A program made the translations under genes and the position numbers. Shown in pieces: positions 7,434-15,499 of a stretch of 44,097 nucleotides of DNA. Source of the stretch: UBA2253 sp964646985. Lineage in GTDB: Bacteria; Bacillota_I; Bacilli_A; ML615J-28; CAG-698. The DNA lies in the NCBI GenBank assembly GCA_964646985.1, contig CAZYFI010000005.1, positions 1-44,097 of the forward strand, in the 5' to 3' direction. Numbering within the stretch: position 1 is the first letter of the stretch; each line of letters starts with the position of its first letter. The notes below the pieces were generated by a model that had not been told where the DNA came from, searched no databases, and saw nothing but the letters and a program-made list of their open reading frames with translations.

Positions 7434-9166
7434 ACATTTCTCGTGGTTTTGACTTTCTTTATCATTTTATTAAATTCAGAATCTTTATTTTGTAACAAAT
7501 CTTGTAATTTTCCGTATTCAATCATTTGACCGTTCATTAATATCATAACTTTATCGCAACTTAAAACATTGTAAGCTTTGTCAGACATAATGATAGCAAT
7601 CTTATTTTTCAATTTATTGATCTCTTTCATGATTGTTTCTTCACTACGAACATCTAAATGTAGGGTTGCATCATTTAAAACAAATATTTTCGAATCCTTA
7701 TAAAACGCATTGGCTAAGCGTAATCGTTGTTGAAATGACTTTGTAAACTCAGTAGAATCATTCACAATGGTTTGATCTTTCAAATCAAATTTCGTAATTA
7801 ACTCTTTTAAACCGCTTTTGTTTAAAGCATCATTGTATTTGTATTCATCAAAAGCCAAAGGGTAGGTAATATTCTTTTCAATGGTGTCAGGGAATAAATA
7901 CAAATCCGAAGAAACAGAAGTAATCAAATCTCGCAAATAAAAGGTATTCAGTTTATTGATATCACAATTATTTATCGAGACAACTCCATCTCTTGGGCGA
8001 ATTAACTTCGTAAATAATTCAAAAAGAGTGCGTCTGTTTTCTCGATCATATGATAAAACGCCTAACTTTTCCCCACGTTTCAACTCAAAGGAAATTTGTT
8101 CCAGCGAAGACTCCGTTGCATCGCCATAATAAGTTACATTTTGAAATTTAAGTGATATGACATCATCCAATTGTGAGATAGGTTCTGATTTGATTTCACT
8201 TTTAATCGATAAAATAGTTTCAATCGTTTTCAATTCTTTTTCGATTATTCTTGGATGAATGCTTGTGTTCATAAGGGTTTTAAAAGAATAGTATACAAAA
8301 GGAATAAGCAAAACAAAAATGATGAGTTTCCCAATGGTAGCTTGCATTTGATTTTGAATCGAAAGAAAGCCACCAATTCCAAAAAGAATTGCAGCTATGA
8401 CTCCAATAAATAAATGCGTTAATTGGTTATCATACAATCTTTTTATGAAATCTAAGAATCGATGCTTTTTCATTAAGACATTTAATTGTTCTTCGAAATG
8501 TTCTTCTTCAGCAACAATCCCGTTTACTAGCTTCAGTCCTCTAATTTTTGCATAACTATCTGTGGCTTTTGCTTTAACCTTATTCATTTCTTCAAATGTT
8601 TCTTGATCAATTTTTGTAATGAATTTCTTTAAGCTATGCATTGACATATAAAATAGTGGCAAAACAATGAAAGCAATCAAACCCCATAAAGGAACAATGA
8701 ACATCATTGAAGCAAATAAAATCGTTAATACCAGGATTTGTTTCCAAAATACAACCCAATTTTTACCTATAAATTGATTGCCAATGGTCTCACTATCTTT
8801 TGTTGTGGCAAGAGCCAACTCTTCAATGGATAATTTGCTGATGTCACTATAATCAGCGCGTAATGTTTGTGAATAAATGGTTTTACTTAAGGATGATGTT
8901 ACAAACGTTCCAAGCTTTACCGCTTGAAATTGGCTGGCAACGTCAAGCAACAAACTAGAAATCATTGCTAGCACAAATAGACCAACCCACATTCCAAGTG
9001 GAGGATTATCAACAGGAGCAACAGGCAATATTCGATCAATCAGAATTTGCACAATAAAAGCCATAGCAATTTTGGCGACAGTCGCCAACAAAATCGTTAT
9101 GCCAAGTAAAATAATAGTACCGTATTTTTTGGAAACGGCTTCAGAAATGATCGCTTTTGCGGACAT
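7421..9166 (-). CDS. ABC exporter-like protein with degenerate ATPase domain (pseudo-ABC transporter)
   Basis: A 581-residue protein with the layout of a half-size ABC exporter: six hydrophobic segments (about 17-40, 58-78, 142-160, 161-178, 249-270, 278-297) followed by an ABC domain (about 338-570). Every nucleotide-handling motif is altered. The Walker A position reads SYDRENRRT (372-380) with Arg378 for Lys. The Q-loop Gln is Ser420. The LSGGQ signature is FTKSF (474-478). Walker B Asp-Glu is Asn498-Asp499, and the H-loop His is Asp529. The frame is open over its whole length, so it looks maintained rather than decayed. It could be the inactive half of a heterodimer whose partner is elsewhere, or a non-transport membrane protein. 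Start: AAAGGAG 7 nt before the ATG. It has its own promoter, divergent from coaD. Confidence 0.85.
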   Translation of the reverse strand: MSAKAIISEAVSKKYGTIILLGITILLATVAKIAMAFIVQILIDRILPVAPVDNPPLGMWVGLFVLAMISSLLLDVASQFQAVKLGTFVTSSLSKTIYSQTLRADYSDISKLSIEELALATTKDSETIGNQFIGKNWVVFWKQILVLTILFASMMFIVPLWGLIAFIVLPLFYMSMHSLKKFITKIDQETFEEMNKVKAKATDSYAKIRGLKLVNGIVAEEEHFEEQLNVLMKKHRFLDFIKRLYDNQLTHLFIGVIAAILFGIGGFLSIQNQMQATIGKLIIFVLLIPFVYYSFKTLMNTSIHPRIIEKELKTIETILSIKSEIKSEPISQLDDVISLKFQNVTYYGDATESSLEQISFELKRGEKLGVLSYDRENRRTLFELFTKLIRPRDGVVSINNCDINKLNTFYLRDLITSVSSDLYLFPDTIEKNITYPLAFDEYKYNDALNKSGLKELITKFDLKDQTIVNDSTEFTKSFQQRLRLANAFYKDSKIFVLNDATLHLDVRSEETIMKEINKLKNKIAIIMSDKAYNVLSCDKVMILMNGQMIEYGKLQDLLQNKDSEFNKMIKKVKTTRNVKVS

Positions 9167-9199
9167 TTTTTGCTCCTTTTATTTCTTTTTATTTATTAT

Positions 9200-9228
9200 A
9201 TCATACAATAAATAGGGGATTTTGTCAA
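9200..9228 (-). promoter_or_regulatory. SigA-like promoter of the pseudo-ABC gene
   Basis: On minus, consensus TTGACA (9223-9228), 17-nt spacer, TATGAT (9200-9205). It is back-to-back with the coaD promoter. Confidence 0.65.
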
Positions 9229-9245
9229 AGGGAAAGAGAAAACAA

Positions 9246-9274
9246 TTGCATTCGAAATCGGTTTGCATTATAAT
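9246..9274 (+). promoter_or_regulatory. SigA-like promoter of coaD
   Basis: TTGCAT (9246-9251), 17-nt spacer, TATAAT (9269-9274). The predicted start is near 9281, leaving a very short leader with GAGGTG before the ATG at 9291. Confidence 0.7.
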
Positions 9275-9290
9275 AAATTGTGAGGTGTTT

Positions 9291-9794
9291 ATGAAGATTG
9301 CAGTATACCCAGGATCTTTTGATCCAGTTTCCAATGGCCATTTAGATATTATTGAACGTGTTGCAAAAACTTTTGATAAAGTTTATGTACTTGTTTCCTT
9401 AAATCCCTATAAAACATATATGTTTTCAGGAGAAGAAAGAGTCGAGTTATTAAAAATTGCAACAAAACATATTGCCAATGTTGAAGTTGAAGCAAGCAAA
9501 CAACTCGTTTTGAATTATGCGAAAGAAAAAAATGCAAAAGTAATAATCAGAGGATTGCGTAATTTCCTTGATTATCAAAACGAAATCACTTTGTTTCAAT
9601 TTAATCGTTCCATTGATCAAAACATTGATACTTTTGTGCTTTTTCCTTCAGCAAACAACCTTTTCTTATCTTCTTCTTCTATCAAGGAATTGGTCATGTT
9701 TGGAAGTGACATCAAAGATTATGTTCCAACTGCAATTGCCGATAAAATTAAAGATAAAATAACACAAGCCTTAAAAATAAATCCTAAATTATAA
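9291..9794 (+). CDS. coaD: Phosphopantetheine adenylyltransferase
   Basis: The penultimate step of coenzyme A synthesis, transferring AMP from ATP to 4'-phosphopantetheine. The 167-residue product has the nucleotidyltransferase motif in YPGSFDPVSNGH (about 6-17, the usual TxGH present as SNGH), the RGLRN segment, and the C-terminal SSSxxKEL motif. The upstream open frame runs to 9222, but the family N-terminus MKIAVYPGSFDP starts at 9291 behind GAGGTG, so that is the start. It is a single-gene unit with its own promoter and terminator. coaBC, which often lies beside rpoZ and priA in Bacilli, is not in this window. Confidence 0.96.
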   Translation: MKIAVYPGSFDPVSNGHLDIIERVAKTFDKVYVLVSLNPYKTYMFSGEERVELLKIATKHIANVEVEASKQLVLNYAKEKNAKVIIRGLRNFLDYQNEITLFQFNRSIDQNIDTFVLFPSANNLFLSSSSIKELVMFGSDIKDYVPTAIADKIKDKITQALKINPKL

Positions 9795-9820
9795 AAAAAG
9801 TACACGAAAGTGTACTTTTT
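9795..9820. terminator. Bidirectional terminator between coaD and the phosphodiesterase gene
   Basis: A perfect 11-bp stem (9795-9805/9810-9820) closed by a GAAA tetraloop, with A-runs and T-runs on both sides. The coaD stop (9792-9794) directly precedes it, and the convergent gene's stop (9821-9819) overlaps its other edge. Confidence 0.9.
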
Positions 9821-10946
9821 AATTAGATATGACAATCAAAGGAACAAGCATTTCTTCATCGGTCATTCCGGCATGATGCGCTTTAAAGGAATAACTTGGT
9901 TTTTCTTTGTTGCGATAAATGATCGTTTTCTTTCCTTTCGCAACACTAATGAAATCACCAACAAAATCATTCCACTTTTTATGTTCTTTCCCAAATCCAA
10001 ATAATGAATTCTTTCTCACTTCATCTTTAGAAAAAAACATAAAATCATTTTCAAAGTGTTGTAAAAAAAGTTCTTTGAATAAAACTTTCTTGTCTTCTTT
10101 CACAAAATAACTAGTACACCTAGGTTCCATAAAACAAGGCATAAGCAAGCAATCATTCAATTCCTTTATGCTGCTGATGTCAACATGCTCATCAATGTCA
10201 ATTAATCCATGATCAGCTGTAATAATAACTAGTGTATCCTTAAGATCACTTAAGTAATGTTTGATAACATATTCCATCTCTGCAATTAAATTGCCTACTT
10301 CAATGCTCTTAGTCCCAAGCACATGGAGTGATGAATCAGGTTCTGAAGAGTACGCATAAATGTATTTGGGTTCCTCATCTTTGCACAATTCCCTAACAAT
10401 CTTTATTGTTTCTTCAAAGTTTTGACTATAAACAGAAGTAAAATTTTCTCCTTCTTTTTTGATACTTTGTGGATGAACGACATAACTTTTCGTTTGACTT
10501 CTTGTTTTAATTTGCGTATAAACATCTTTGTATTTTAAAAGATGTTTTCCATCTTTTTCACTTAAGGGTAGTTTTTCAAAAGTCATGGAATCTTGATAAG
10601 GAAAGATATCAATAAAACGATTGAATTCCTTGAAATACAAACTCCATCCAAGCCAACCATGTTCTTTTGGCGATAGGCCTGACTCAAGGGTATTAATCGC
10701 AGCTACTGTTGTTGGCGGAAATACCGCATTTAGTGTATCAACTTGATGATGCCGTAAAAATCCATCTGGCTCAAAGTGATTTAGGATTTGATTTCCCAAT
10801 CCATCTAAAACGAGTAGTACGACATTTTGCGGTTTTTTTGCAAAAAAATTGTCGAGCACATCTAAACTTTTATGATGAGTTTTCACTTTATAATAAGCTA
10901 AAATCGAATTGATTAAGGATAATGTTGAATGATCCCAATTATTCAT
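9819..10946 (-). CDS. Alkaline phosphatase superfamily protein (type I phosphodiesterase/nucleotide pyrophosphatase-like)
   Basis: A 375-residue metal-dependent hydrolase of the alkaline phosphatase/NPP superfamily. Visible metal and nucleophile sites: VLLVLDGLG (Asp at about 48), PPTTVAA (Thr nucleophile at about 79-80), EPDSSLH (about 203-209), TADHGL (about 243-248) and a late HHAG. There is no signal peptide, so it is probably cytosolic; the substrate is unknown. The ATG at 10944-10946 overlaps the sdaA end by 8 nt and has AAGGTG about 10 nt upstream. A TTG two codons earlier is an alternative start. Translational coupling with sdaA is likely. Confidence 0.82.
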   Translation of the reverse strand: MNNWDHSTLSLINSILAYYKVKTHHKSLDVLDNFFAKKPQNVVLLVLDGLGNQILNHFEPDGFLRHHQVDTLNAVFPPTTVAAINTLESGLSPKEHGWLGWSLYFKEFNRFIDIFPYQDSMTFEKLPLSEKDGKHLLKYKDVYTQIKTRSQTKSYVVHPQSIKKEGENFTSVYSQNFEETIKIVRELCKDEEPKYIYAYSSEPDSSLHVLGTKSIEVGNLIAEMEYVIKHYLSDLKDTLVIITADHGLIDIDEHVDISSIKELNDCLLMPCFMEPRCTSYFVKEDKKVLFKELFLQHFENDFMFFSKDEVRKNSLFGFGKEHKKWNDFVGDFISVAKGKKTIIYRNKEKPSYSFKAHHAGMTDEEMLVPLIVISN

Positions 10947-12135
10947 TTTCAAATTTCACCTTTGCTAAACCTCCAAGTGAAGTTTCTCGATAAATCGCAT
11001 TTAAATCTTTTCCTGTTTCTTTTAAAGAAATAACAACACTATCAAAATCAACAAAATGCTTTCCGTCAGTTAGTAGAGCATAACTTGCAGCATCAATGGC
11101 TCGTTTTGCTGATAAAGCATTACGCTCAATACAAGGAATTTGAACATAGCCAAGAACCGGGTCACAAGTCATACCTAAATGATGTTCTAAAGCAATTTCA
11201 GCAGCATATTCAATTTGTGTGTTGGTTCCACCATGTAAGTAGCACAAAGCAGCAGCAGCCATACAACAAGCAGTACCTATTTCCCCTTGACAACCGACTT
11301 CAGCTCCACTAATTGAGGCATTTTCTTTGACTAAATTTCCAAAAACGCCACCTACTAATAGTGCTTTTGCTAATTGTTGCTTATCAATATTTTCCGCAAC
11401 ATGATAAGAATAAAGTACTCCAGGAAGCACTCCGCTGGAACCACAAGTTGGTGCAGTTACAATTAATCCTCCACCAGCATTTTCTTCTGATACTGCCAAT
11501 GTAGAAGCAAACACCAAAGCATTAAAATCATGTGTTTGTAAATATTGTTCATAAATCCCAGCTGCCCTACGCCTTACTTTTAATGGCCCAGGTAATATTT
11601 GCCGAGTATGAAGACCTCGTTCTATGCTGGCAAACATAACATCAATCACATGCTCAGCCCAAACTAAAATGTCATTTGGCTCAGATTCAAGGACATAATC
11701 AAGAAAAGTTAAGTTGTTTGTTTTTAAATATTGTAATATTTCTTTCATGGTTTTGAAACGATAAAAATGATTTTCATGAAAATCACGATCTTCATTAAAT
11801 TCTTTTAAAGCTCCCCCACCAACAGAAAAAACCAACCAATCACCTAGTAGATCTTCATTTTTGTATGCATAAAATTTCATTCCATTTGGATGATATTCAT
11901 AAAAGAGCTCTCCCATAAAACGAACTTCTGTGATATCTTCTCCAAGCATTCGCTTGATGATGAAATCAGTTAAATGGCCTTTTCCAGTTAATGCCAAAGC
12001 ACCATAAAGGTCAACAACAAACCGATTTGCATCAGAAAATCTATCTTTAAATATTTGTGCAGCTTTTTGCGGCCCCATAGTATGCGAGCTAGAAGGACCA
12101 AATCCAATACGAAATAATTCTTTTTGTGTATCCAT
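10939..12135 (-). CDS. sdaA: L-serine dehydratase, iron-sulfur dependent, single chain
   Basis: Deaminates L-serine to pyruvate and ammonia with a 4Fe-4S cluster. The 398-residue product fuses the beta-type N-terminal domain (GPSSSHTMGP near residue 15) to the alpha-type catalytic domain, unlike the split sdaAA/sdaAB of Bacillus subtilis. Candidate cluster cysteines are in APTCGSSG (about 231), GCQGEIGT (about 282) and TCDPVLGY (about 324). I choose the ATG at 12133-12135; the GTG three codons upstream overlaps the weak GCGGGTGA Shine-Dalgarno. In B. subtilis the sda genes sit between fakA and recG; here they are elsewhere, paired with a phosphodiesterase gene. Confidence 0.93.
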   Translation of the reverse strand: MDTQKELFRIGFGPSSSHTMGPQKAAQIFKDRFSDANRFVVDLYGALALTGKGHLTDFIIKRMLGEDITEVRFMGELFYEYHPNGMKFYAYKNEDLLGDWLVFSVGGGALKEFNEDRDFHENHFYRFKTMKEILQYLKTNNLTFLDYVLESEPNDILVWAEHVIDVMFASIERGLHTRQILPGPLKVRRRAAGIYEQYLQTHDFNALVFASTLAVSEENAGGGLIVTAPTCGSSGVLPGVLYSYHVAENIDKQQLAKALLVGGVFGNLVKENASISGAEVGCQGEIGTACCMAAAALCYLHGGTNTQIEYAAEIALEHHLGMTCDPVLGYVQIPCIERNALSAKRAIDAASYALLTDGKHFVDFDSVVISLKETGKDLNAIYRETSLGGLAKVKFENE

Positions 12136-12151
12136 TTTTATCACCCGCTAA

Positions 12152-12160
12152 ATTATAACA
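12152..12160 (-). promoter_or_regulatory. Extended -10 promoter of sdaA
   Basis: On minus, TGTTATAAT, an extended -10, with TATAAT at 12152-12157. No convincing -35. It is divergent from the amidohydrolase promoter about 30 bp away. Confidence 0.4.
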
Positions 12161-12186
12161 TAGTTACCCAAGAAAAGCATTATTTG

Positions 12187-12215
12187 TTGCTTTTTCACAA
12201 GAAATATTGTAAAAT
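12187..12215 (+). promoter_or_regulatory. SigA-like promoter of the C26 amidohydrolase gene
   Basis: TTGCTT (12187-12192), 17-nt spacer, TAAAAT (12210-12215). Confidence 0.55.
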
Positions 12216-12240
12216 CAAAGCAACTGAAAGTGAGGAAATT

Positions 12241-12903
12241 ATGAAATTAATCGGTGTTACACCACGTATTCTAGTAGAAGACGGAGTGCAAAAACAATTT
12301 GTAAATACAAGATATGTAAAGCCCCTTCATGAGAGGCAATTGAATACCATTATGTTAACCATGGACAATCCTAATTTAGAAGCAATATTGGCTCTATGCG
12401 ATGGTTTCTTAATCACTGGGGGCTCTGACATTGACCCAAAATACTATGATGAAAACAATGATGGAGAATCCAAAAACTGTATCCCAGGGCTAGATGAAGT
12501 TGACCAAAAAGTGGTTGCCTATGCAAGACAACATAAATTACCAGTTCTTGGCATTTGCCGTGGCCACCAAGCCATCAATGTGTTTTTGGGTGGTTCTTTA
12601 TTCCAACATGTTGGAGACGATCATCGCAATGTAAAACATAACCATGAAGTCAAGACAATCAAGAATGATTTGCTTGCTTTTGAAGATCAAATCTTAGTCA
12701 ATAGTTATCATCATCAAACTGTGAAACAATTAGCCCCCGGCTTACAAGCCATTGCTCACCACCCTGATGGAACAATTGAAGCTTTTATTCATGAGCATTT
12801 GCCGATGATTGGGATACAATGGCATCCAGAAGTATTAATAGATGAAAAAGAAAGTCAAATGATCTTTGATAAATTTGCAGAATTGGTTCAAAAAAAACTG
12901 TGA
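12241..12903 (+). CDS. Class I glutamine amidotransferase-like hydrolase (peptidase C26, PuuD-like)
   Basis: A 220-residue protein of the C26 gamma-glutamyl hydrolase/PuuD group. Such enzymes cleave gamma-glutamyl amides, for example gamma-glutamyl-GABA; the actual substrate here is not determined. The catalytic triad is visible: nucleophile Cys106 in GICRGHQ, and His195 and Glu197 in WHPE. TGGSDIDP (about 59-66) is typical of the family. The upstream open frame extends to 12124, but GAGGA 5 nt before the ATG at 12241 and the family N-terminus MKLIGVTPR fix the start. It is a monocistronic unit. Its TGA stop abuts the convergent galE stop with no base between. Confidence 0.87.
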   Translation: MKLIGVTPRILVEDGVQKQFVNTRYVKPLHERQLNTIMLTMDNPNLEAILALCDGFLITGGSDIDPKYYDENNDGESKNCIPGLDEVDQKVVAYARQHKLPVLGICRGHQAINVFLGGSLFQHVGDDHRNVKHNHEVKTIKNDLLAFEDQILVNSYHHQTVKQLAPGLQAIAHHPDGTIEAFIHEHLPMIGIQWHPEVLIDEKESQMIFDKFAELVQKKL

Positions 12904-12920
12904 TCACTCACAGTTTTTTT
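12891..12920. terminator. Bidirectional terminator containing the stop codons of both convergent genes
   Basis: A perfect 13-bp stem (12891-12903/12908-12920) with loop TCAC. The plus-strand TGA (12901-12903) ends the left arm. The galE stop (12906-12904) is in the loop. Together they form TGATCA. Confidence 0.92.
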
Positions 12921-13893
12921 CATATCCATTTGGATGATGTTTATGCCAATTCCAAGCATGAGCAATGATATCTTGAATCGAGTGCTTTGGTTCCCACCCA
13001 AGCTCTTTTTTTATTTTTGCAGAAGAAGCAACAAGTTTTGCTGGATCTCCTGGCCTTCTTGGAACAATTTGGAACGGCAAGTCTATTTTTGTTACTTCGA
13101 TTGCAGCTTGAATGATCTCTAAAACAGAATATCCTTCTTGACTACCTAAATTATAAATTTGGCTGTCTTTGCCAATCAATAACGAGTTGGCTGCCAATAT
13201 ATGCGCATCAATCAAATCCGAAACATGAATATAATCACGTATGCACGTTCCATCAGGCGTTGGATAATCATTTCCAAAGACACTGATTTTTTCACGTTTT
13301 CCCAGAGCAACCTCAAGAACAAGAGGAATCAAATGTGTTTCTGGATGATGATCTTCGCCAATTTCCCCTGTTTCATAAGCACCAGCGACATTGAAATACC
13401 GTAAACTAACGTATTTCATTCCATAGGCTTTTTCTGCCCACTTCATCATTTTCTCCATAGCTAGTTTTGTTTCCCCATATGGATTGGTTGGTGAAGTAGG
13501 GTATTCTTCTGTAATTGGCATAATATCGTGTTCACCATACACAGCTGCACTTGAAGAAAAAACAATTTTATTCACATTTGCATGGTTCATTGCCTTAAGC
13601 AAAACCATTGTACCATAAACATTATTATCAAAATATTCTAACGGTTTTTGCACTGACTCGCCAACAAGTGATTTTGCACAAAAATGCACAACCAAATCAA
13701 CTTTTTCTTGTTGAAACACATGATTTAAGAATGCCTCATCACGAATATCGCCAACATACAATTTTCCTGCCACAGCTTGCTTATGCCCTGTTGACAAATT
13801 ATCGACAACAACTACTTCAAAACCTGATTGTGCCATCATTTTGGCACAATGACTGCCAATGTACCCCGCTCCCCCAGCAATTAATACTTTCAT
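12904..13893 (-). CDS. galE: UDP-glucose 4-epimerase
   Basis: Interconverts UDP-glucose and UDP-galactose with bound NAD. The 329-residue short-chain dehydrogenase-type protein shows the Rossmann motif GGAGYIG (about 7-13), SSSAAVYG (about 113-120) and the catalytic YxxxK (Tyr139, Lys143). The ATG at 13891-13893 follows AAGGAAGG; the longer frame to 13914 is not supported. It is the last gene of priA-fmt-pgpA-DUF2804-galE, 14 nt after the DUF2804 gene. It probably supplies UDP-galactose for glycolipid or surface polysaccharide synthesis, an inference supported only by the nearby lipid gene pgpA. Confidence 0.95.
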   Translation of the reverse strand: MKVLIAGGAGYIGSHCAKMMAQSGFEVVVVDNLSTGHKQAVAGKLYVGDIRDEAFLNHVFQQEKVDLVVHFCAKSLVGESVQKPLEYFDNNVYGTMVLLKAMNHANVNKIVFSSSAAVYGEHDIMPITEEYPTSPTNPYGETKLAMEKMMKWAEKAYGMKYVSLRYFNVAGAYETGEIGEDHHPETHLIPLVLEVALGKREKISVFGNDYPTPDGTCIRDYIHVSDLIDAHILAANSLLIGKDSQIYNLGSQEGYSVLEIIQAAIEVTKIDLPFQIVPRRPGDPAKLVASSAKIKKELGWEPKHSIQDIIAHAWNWHKHHPNGYEKNCE

Positions 13894-13907
13894 CTTATCC
13901 TTCCTTT

Positions 13908-14939
13908 TTACCAATAATTGGTTACGCGTTCTGCGAACCCTAATAGATCTTTTATTTCAATTGTTTTGTCATCCAATATCAATTTTCCAGAAAAGCGTCC
14001 AAACACTTGATGTTGAAGCGATTTGATGATGACTGCGTCAGTATCATCATGTCGGTCTAAAATCGGAACAAAGGTAAGTTCCACTTTTTCATCACCTGAA
14101 GTAAACTTCCAAGGAGACATATAATCATATCTACCTTTTTCATCTTTCGGAATGATAAACATAACTCGTTCCGTTTTATAAGCTTTTCCATCTAAAAACA
14201 ACATGTTTTCGGTTGCTGATGAGGTATCCCCAAAGCCATATCCTAAATTAAACCCAATTTTATGGTCTTCCCATATTCCTGACATTGATGACCAATACCA
14301 AGTATTCTTATATGTCCAAACACCTCTTCCCCAATCGAGGACAGCTTGACTATCGATGCTTGTGAAAGAAAACTCTTCACTTCCTATCGTTGCTCTACCA
14401 TAAGCTTGCAAATTATTGATTTTTTGATTGTAATAAAACCGACGAGGTTTTTTAAATGGTGTGGCAATAACCATCGAGTCATGATGTTCCATTGGTTTCA
14501 ATGTAATGTCACAATCAAAATCTTGATTATCAATAAAATTCTCAAAGTGAGCAACAAGACGACGTTCTTTCCCATTATTAAAAAATTCGATTCGTAAATT
14601 TTTATAATGAAATGCAACATCACCGATTTGTGAAGTAGAAGGTAAATTCGTTCTTCCTTTTGGCATAAATGTCATTTGGCTACGTGTTTTCCAAAAACCA
14701 GTTTCAAAATTCATGACGGAAACACTACCTAACCCCATATAAGAGTTATCAGCAATCGTTAAGGCAACTCCATAATGATTATTACCGACAAAATAATAAT
14801 CCCATTCTTTGATTCTAAGCGAGCAAGCTTTAATATGAGAGCGTTGATATTCTTTGACCAATTGGGTAGAATAACCCGCTTCCACTAAATTACCTTCCTC
14901 ATCAAGCAAATTACCCGGCGTTAGTTTGTTTTGTACCAT
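13908..14939 (-). CDS. DUF2804 family protein
   Basis: A 343-residue protein I recognise as DUF2804, a family of unknown function. It is rich in aromatic residues and short beta-like stretches (for example YYFVGNNHYGVAL and DWGRGVWTYKNTWYWSS). It has no signal peptide or membrane segment and no obvious catalytic motif. The overall pattern suggests an all-beta fold, possibly lipocalin-like, which is inference. The ATG at 14937-14939 has GGAG 8 nt upstream, inside the end of pgpA. It lies between pgpA and galE, so a role in glycolipid or membrane lipid handling is conceivable but unproven. Confidence 0.75.
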   Translation of the reverse strand: MVQNKLTPGNLLDEEGNLVEAGYSTQLVKEYQRSHIKACSLRIKEWDYYFVGNNHYGVALTIADNSYMGLGSVSVMNFETGFWKTRSQMTFMPKGRTNLPSTSQIGDVAFHYKNLRIEFFNNGKERRLVAHFENFIDNQDFDCDITLKPMEHHDSMVIATPFKKPRRFYYNQKINNLQAYGRATIGSEEFSFTSIDSQAVLDWGRGVWTYKNTWYWSSMSGIWEDHKIGFNLGYGFGDTSSATENMLFLDGKAYKTERVMFIIPKDEKGRYDYMSPWKFTSGDEKVELTFVPILDRHDDTDAVIIKSLQHQVFGRFSGKLILDDKTIEIKDLLGFAERVTNYW

Positions 14940-14941
14940 GA

Positions 14942-15499
14942 CTATTTCTCCAAATCAAATTGAATTGGAGTAATATGAGGATCTTTTAATGATTCTTCTT
15001 CACTTAAAATTTGAGCAACACGGGTAGATGCTGCGGCACCAAGTGCACCAACTACGTCATCTAAAAATGTATGACAACGTTCCCCTTTTCCATCGGCATT
15101 CAACTGTTTCACAATTCCTGGCTTATTGACATCAATGTCGCCAAAATTCGTTTGGCCAATGACTCCATACATGGCAGCTATATTTAAACCAAATATTTCA
15201 TCAACTCCAAACATCCCTAAATCAGCCCGCATAATGTCTTGAATCGGACTTCTAAACAATCCTTCTTCGGTCAAACGATCAATTTCAATACTCAATTGAA
15301 CAATATGAAAAATGTCGCGATAAGAAAGAATTTTTTCAACACTTTCAATGCATGTTTTCATGGAAATGTTTTTATTATACCTTCCTTGTTGACGAAAAGC
15401 GATTTCCGCAATGTCTTCAATTTTTACCCCTCGTTCGAGTAATAAGTCTCTGTTCATTTTGTACATTTCTTCACGTGAAAAATAAATTCTTTGTTTCAT
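14942..15499 (-). CDS. pgpA: Phosphatidylglycerophosphatase A-like protein (YutG family)
   Basis: A 185-residue member of the PgpA family in the shorter, soluble-looking form represented by Bacillus YutG. PgpA enzymes dephosphorylate phosphatidylglycerol phosphate to phosphatidylglycerol. The family segments RGVKIEDIAEIAF (about 23-35) and the acidic HTFLDDVVGALGAAASTR (about 143-160) are visible. Obvious membrane spans are lacking, so phosphatase activity on lipid is inferred from family only. The start codon overlaps the fmt stop as TAATG, with AAGGAG 8-9 nt upstream, indicating translational coupling. Confidence 0.82.
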   Translation of the reverse strand: MKQRIYFSREEMYKMNRDLLLERGVKIEDIAEIAFRQQGRYNKNISMKTCIESVEKILSYRDIFHIVQLSIEIDRLTEEGLFRSPIQDIMRADLGMFGVDEIFGLNIAAMYGVIGQTNFGDIDVNKPGIVKQLNADGKGERCHTFLDDVVGALGAAASTRVAQILSEEESLKDPHITPIQFDLEK

